From Nocardia sp. NBC_01327 (GTDB taxonomy: Bacteria > Actinomycetota > Actinomycetes > Mycobacteriales > Mycobacteriaceae), in contig NZ_CP108383.1 of the NCBI RefSeq assembly GCF_035958815.1, forward strand, positions 5,766,001 to 5,830,000: DNA of 64,000 nucleotides, written 5' to 3'. Positions 60,578 through 64,000 of this stretch are shown one piece after another (the first letter of the stretch is position 1; each line of letters begins with the position of its first letter). Position numbers and translations under genes: made by a program. The notes under the pieces were generated by a model. It made no database searches. It was not told the DNA's origin and saw nothing but the letters and a program-made list of their open reading frames with translations.

Positions 60578-63500
60578 TGGCCGACCTCATTCACGGTGGA
60601 GTCCGCTTCGTCCCCACCCGCGCGGGCATTATCAACCTGTGGGACTACCGCGATCAGGAGTTCTGCTTCGCGGACGGGCGCATCGTACTGCGCGGGCCCA
60701 ACGGGTCCGGTAAGACCAAGGCGCTGGAGGTGCTGTTCCCGTTCGTGCTGGACGGGCGCATCGAACCGCGGCGGCTCAATCCGTTCGCGGGTGAAGAGCG
60801 CACCATGAAGTCGAATCTGCTGTACCGCAAGCAGGAATCGGCGTACTCGTACGTGTGGATGGAGTTCGCGCGCGGCACCTGGGCCGAACCGGAGACGGTG
60901 ACCGTCGGCATCGGTATGCGCGCCACCCGCTCCTCCGACAAGGTGACACGCTGGTACTTCGTCGCGGACGGCCGTGTCGGCGTGGACTTCTCACTGCTCG
61001 GCCCGGACGATCGCCCGCTCACCCGTAAGCAGCTGGCCGAGCAGATCGGCGGCGACGCCATCATGGATCGGCCCGTCGAATACCGGGCCGCGATCGACGC
61101 CCGCATGTTCGGGCTGGGGCAGCAGCGCTACGACCAGCTCATCAATCTGATTCTCACACTGCGCCGCCCGCAGCTGGCCAAGAATCTGGACCCGCGCGGA
61201 CTGTCGCAGGCGCTCACCGATGGTCTGCGGCCCCTGGACGAGCAGCTGATCCTGGACGCCGCCCGCTCCTTCAGCGATATGGAGGAGGTCGGGCGCACCC
61301 TGGAGGGCCTGGTCCAGGCCGACAGCGCCACCCGCGCCTTTGTCGGCGTGTACCGCAAATACCTTGCCGTGCAAGCGAAGACCGATATCGACCAGGTCCG
61401 CGTGCGACTGGACGCGGTCACCCACGCCGGCACCGCACTGCATGCCGCCGCCGCACTGCGCCAGCGCCGCGACGCCGACCGCGCCGCCGTCGAAACCCGC
61501 GCCGAGGATGCCGACCGCGCCTACGAGCAGGCGCTGTCCGATCGCGAAACCCTGCAGCGCTCGAGCGCCTACGAGGGCAAGCAGCAGCTCGACGATCTCG
61601 CCGATGCCGTCCGCCGGCTGGAGACCTCCTCCGCGGTGCACCGGGACAAGGCGCTCAAGGCCCGCCAGACCGTTGATCAGCGCGCCCAGGAGTCCGAACG
61701 CGCCCAGGCCGCCGTGCAGCACGCCACCTCCGCCCTGTCGCGCGGTGAGGACGAATTGCGCTCCGCCGCAGAGGAAGCGGGCATCGGCTGGACCGCCCTG
61801 CCCGAACAGGCCCGCACCGAACACCTGACCACCACCGTCCGCAGTCACGCCGAGGAGCGCGATGCCGACGTCCGCGCCGTGCGCCGCGCCCTCACCATGG
61901 TCGACGCGGCCACTACCGAACGCACCCGCGCCGAACGGGCCGCCCAGCGCGCCACCGAATTGCGTGAGGCCGCCGGAGCCGAACTCGCCCAGGCCGAAGC
62001 CTCCGTCGTGCTGGCCCGCTCCGATACCGCCATCTCCCTGCGTGATTGGTGGGACACCCACCGCGAGGTCTACTCCCCCATCCGCGAGGGCCTCTTCGAA
62101 GCCCTCAACGACGCCCTCGCCCACGCGGGCACCGAACACCTCGCACCACAGCGCACCAGCGCCGCAGCCGGAATGCTCAACGCCACAGGGGCTTCCGCAG
62201 GAGGTAAGGGCCGCAATCGCAAGGGTGCGGCAGACAGCCAGGGGCCGAACGCGACAGGCTCCGCTGGCAGCGCGGCGGGCCCGCAGGGCGTATCGAGCAC
62301 CGACGGCAGCGATTCCGCGGCGGGTAAGGCCGTCGTTACCGGCGAAGCCGCTGGGGCTCCCACCGATTCGTCCTCCGACGAAGCCGCAGTTCTCGCCACG
62401 CCCGCCGAGGTGCTCGCCGACCGCACCGAGCCGCTGACCGAGGAGATTCGCACCCGCCGCCAGGAGGCCCGGGCGCTCGCCGCGCAGGCCAAAGCCCGCG
62501 CCGCCGAACTCCGTGCCGAACGTGAGCAGGTCGCCGCCGAACACGATGATGCGCCAACGGCATTCCCGGCCCGCACCGACCCGCGCACAGCCGACCGCCC
62601 CGGCGCACCCCTGTGGCGCCTGGTCCGCTTCGCCGACACGATCACCCCCGAGGCCGCCGCAGGCATCGAAGCAGCCCTGCAGGCCGCCAATCTCCTCGAC
62701 GCCTGGGTCTGCGCCGACACCGAACTGCCGGAACACACTTCCGACCAGTTCCTGCATCCCCTGCCGAAGGCCCAGCGCCCCTCCGGCCGCACCCTCGCCG
62801 ATGTCCTGGTGGTGGAGGATGATTCGGCCGCCCTGACCGTCCCGCGCCAGACCGTCGCCGACGTTCTCGCCAGTATCGCCCTGCACGAGTCCGATTCGTC
62901 CGGCCGTGCAGGCGGGTCCGATTCGTCCGGCCATGCAGTTGGGCCCGAATCATCCGGCCGTGCAGTTGGGTCCGAATCATCCGGCCGTGCAGTTGGGTCC
63001 GAATCATCCGGGCATGCAGTTGGGTCCGAATCATCCGGGCATGCAGTTGGGTCCGAATCATCCGGGCATGCAGGTGGGTCCGAATCATCCGGGCATGCAG
63101 GTGGGTCCGAATTGGCAGGGCGTACGGGCGGGAAGAGCGCGGCGGCACAGAAGGCCTCCGCGCACCCGCCTGTCGGCGGCGCGGACAGCTCTGCGGCCGA
63201 GCGGAGTTCGGCGTCCGGCGCGCGGGCCTCCGAGTTCGCACCGGTGGCGGCACTCGCCGCCGGCGCAGCGGATGGTGCGCACGTCGCCATCGCCACCGAT
63301 GGACGGTACCGCCAGGGTGTTCAGGTCGGCCGCCACGTCAAGGCGGACGCGGAGTTCATCGGCACCACCGCGCGGGCCCGCCGCCGGGAGCTGCGGCTCG
63401 CGGAGTTGGCCGCGGCCATCGAGGCGGCGGAGGAGTCGGTCCGCGATGCCCAGGATGCCGAGCAAGCCGCCACGGCGGAGCTGGCGCGGGTTTCGGCTGC

Positions 63501-64000
63501 GGCCAAGGCACTTCCGCGCACCACCGCCGTCACCGCCGCGCTGCGCGCCGTTTCCGAAGCCGCGGGCATGCTGCGGTCGCGGTCGGAGGCGGCGGCGCAG
63601 GCCGAGCGGGATCTCGATCAGGCGGTCAGCGAGTACTCCGGCGCCGATAAGAAGGTGCGCGCCATCGCGGCCGACCACCGGGCGCCGCGGGATCCGGCCG
63701 AGCTGGACGCACTGGCGGCGGCCGTGCGGCACTTCGAGAATGCGGGCACGGCGCTGCTGCGCCTGCGCGGGGACCATCAGCGCGAGCACGAGCGGTCACG
63801 GGAATCGGGCGATCGGCTCGATGAGGCGAACGATCTCGCGGAGGCGTTCGCCGAGGAGGCCGAGGCGGCGCGCAGCGGTTACGAGGAGCAGCAGCGGAAG
63901 CTGGAGACGCTGCGGGAGGCGCTCGGTGCGGGCGCGGCCGATATCGACCGTGAACTCGAGCGGGCCCGCGAACGGATCGATGCCGCACGCGCGGAACAGA
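60577..64000 (+). CDS. jetC: Wadjet type II SMC-like ATPase JetC (truncated at window end)
   Basis: At least 1141 residues, open through the window end. Walker A GPNGSGKT lies at residues 40-47 after the family opening (VPTRAGIINLWDYRDQEF). Long coiled coils follow from about residue 260 and again from about 930, as in TIGR02680 SMC-like proteins; the signature and Walker B motifs must lie beyond the window. Two insertions are odd: a Ser/Gly/Ala-rich segment (residues about 530-600) and a nine-copy 9-residue repeat (772-852). In Wadjet, JetABC extrudes plasmid DNA and JetD, expected just downstream, cuts it. Confidence 0.85.
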   Translation, partial: MADLIHGGVRFVPTRAGIINLWDYRDQEFCFADGRIVLRGPNGSGKTKALEVLFPFVLDGRIEPRRLNPFAGEERTMKSNLLYRKQESAYSYVWMEFARGTWAEPETVTVGIGMRATRSSDKVTRWYFVADGRVGVDFSLLGPDDRPLTRKQLAEQIGGDAIMDRPVEYRAAIDARMFGLGQQRYDQLINLILTLRRPQLAKNLDPRGLSQALTDGLRPLDEQLILDAARSFSDMEEVGRTLEGLVQADSATRAFVGVYRKYLAVQAKTDIDQVRVRLDAVTHAGTALHAAAALRQRRDADRAAVETRAEDADRAYEQALSDRETLQRSSAYEGKQQLDDLADAVRRLETSSAVHRDKALKARQTVDQRAQESERAQAAVQHATSALSRGEDELRSAAEEAGIGWTALPEQARTEHLTTTVRSHAEERDADVRAVRRALTMVDAATTERTRAERAAQRATELREAAGAELAQAEASVVLARSDTAISLRDWWDTHREVYSPIREGLFEALNDALAHAGTEHLAPQRTSAAAGMLNATGASAGGKGRNRKGAADSQGPNATGSAGSAAGPQGVSSTDGSDSAAGKAVVTGEAAGAPTDSSSDEAAVLATPAEVLADRTEPLTEEIRTRRQEARALAAQAKARAAELRAEREQVAAEHDDAPTAFPARTDPRTADRPGAPLWRLVRFADTITPEAAAGIEAALQAANLLDAWVCADTELPEHTSDQFLHPLPKAQRPSGRTLADVLVVEDDSAALTVPRQTVADVLASIALHESDSSGRAGGSDSSGHAVGPESSGRAVGSESSGRAVGSESSGHAVGSESSGHAVGSESSGHAGGSESSGHAGGSELAGRTGGKSAAAQKASAHPPVGGADSSAAERSSASGARASEFAPVAALAAGAADGAHVAIATDGRYRQGVQVGRHVKADAEFIGTTARARRRELRLAELAAAIEAAEESVRDAQDAEQAATAELARVSAAAKALPRTTAVTAALRAVSEAAGMLRSRSEAAAQAERDLDQAVSEYSGADKKVRAIAADHRAPRDPAELDALAAAVRHFENAGTALLRLRGDHQREHERSRESGDRLDEANDLAEAFAEEAEAARSGYEEQQRKLETLREALGAGAADIDRELERARERIDAARAEQ
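62890..63132 (+). repeat. 27-bp in-frame minisatellite inside jetC, nine copies
   Basis: Nine consecutive 27-base units encode variants of SESSGHAVG. The first and last copies are divergent (SDSSGRAGG, SELAGRTGG) while the middle ones (about 62970-63100) are nearly identical at the DNA level, so the array has probably expanded recently and may vary between strains. All units keep frame. Confidence 0.85.

Noticed and set aside
60991..62934. A 647-codon minus-strand frame
   Set aside because: It is antisense to jetC, whose Walker A motif and coiled coils are clear.
62890..63132. Possible CRISPR array
   Set aside because: The 27-bp units are contiguous with no spacers and keep the jetC reading frame; it is a coding minisatellite.
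1..64000. tRNA or rRNA genes, insertion sequences, replication origin
   Set aside because: I found no cloverleaf-like CCA-proximal pattern, no rRNA-like sequence, no transposase and no DnaA-box cluster by reading; small RNAs cannot be excluded.

Overview
This window reads as the chromosome of a mycolic-acid actinomycete, most likely a Nocardia or close relative. The reasons are very high GC with strong third-position GC bias, an EphD-type hydrolase/dehydrogenase fusion, F420-type (Ddn-like) reductases, a proteasomal ATPase Mpa ending in QYL, an MTB12-like lipoprotein, a KstR-type operator, and gene order shared with Mycobacterium tuberculosis Rv2115c-Rv2125: mpa, lipoprotein, trmI, recB-like, hisG, hisE, and further on metH with a divergent PAC2 gene. 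Genus assignment is inference from the sequence alone.

Layout. 0-6 kb: an ephD homologue, a coupled pair (ferritin-like di-iron protein plus ferredoxin reductase) and an AarF/UbiB kinase. A perfect TGTCTGAGACA palindrome lies before ephD and again before the di-iron operon. 6-15.8 kb: two paralogous GT39-type membrane glycosyltransferases (one coupled to a TetR gene), two F420-type reductases, a Nudix hydrolase, a secreted glycine-zipper protein, a PAF-acetylhydrolase-like esterase, an unpredicted 27-residue amphipathic peptide gene behind a KstR box, an AIM24 protein and a cyclophilin. 15.9-24.6 kb: a tightly overlapping import and catabolic operon (ABC transporter with two permeases, LLM oxidoreductase, dihydropyrimidinase, beta-ureidopropionase) divergent from a MocR regulator, best read as reductive pyrimidine or hydantoin use. 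24.6-28.1 kb: a VOC protein, a secreted protein, and an ABC exporter divergent from its probable MarR repressor. 28.1-34.5 kb: the conserved mpa-trmI-his block.

34.5-49.3 kb is accessory relative to M. tuberculosis. It holds a three-gene operon (2OG-Fe(II) dioxygenase, methyltransferase, carnitine/choline-type O-acyltransferase), a stand-alone zinc/TOPRIM primase-like protein, a WYL regulator beside an epoxide hydrolase, an acyl-ACP thioesterase, a MACPF pore-former and two receptor-like Ser/Thr kinases around a HAD phosphatase. 49.3-57.2 kb: metH/PAC2, a catalytically degenerate resolvase-like protein divergent from an XRE-TPR regulator, a DUF2127 protein and an unknown. 57.3-64 kb: a type II Wadjet-like anti-plasmid system (jetA, jetB and a truncated jetC). 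Its SMC-like JetC carries a nine-copy in-frame 27-bp minisatellite; jetD should lie just past the window.

The strongest candidates for something undescribed are the hydroxylase-methyltransferase-carnitine acyltransferase operon, the KstR-boxed micropeptide, the MACPF protein and the ephD/di-iron regulon. Several genes (TetR, MarR, recB-like, TerD, WYL, kinase, metH, PAC2, jetA) show a TANNNT box 6-7 nt before the start codon, consistent with leaderless transcription; this was used to choose starts.
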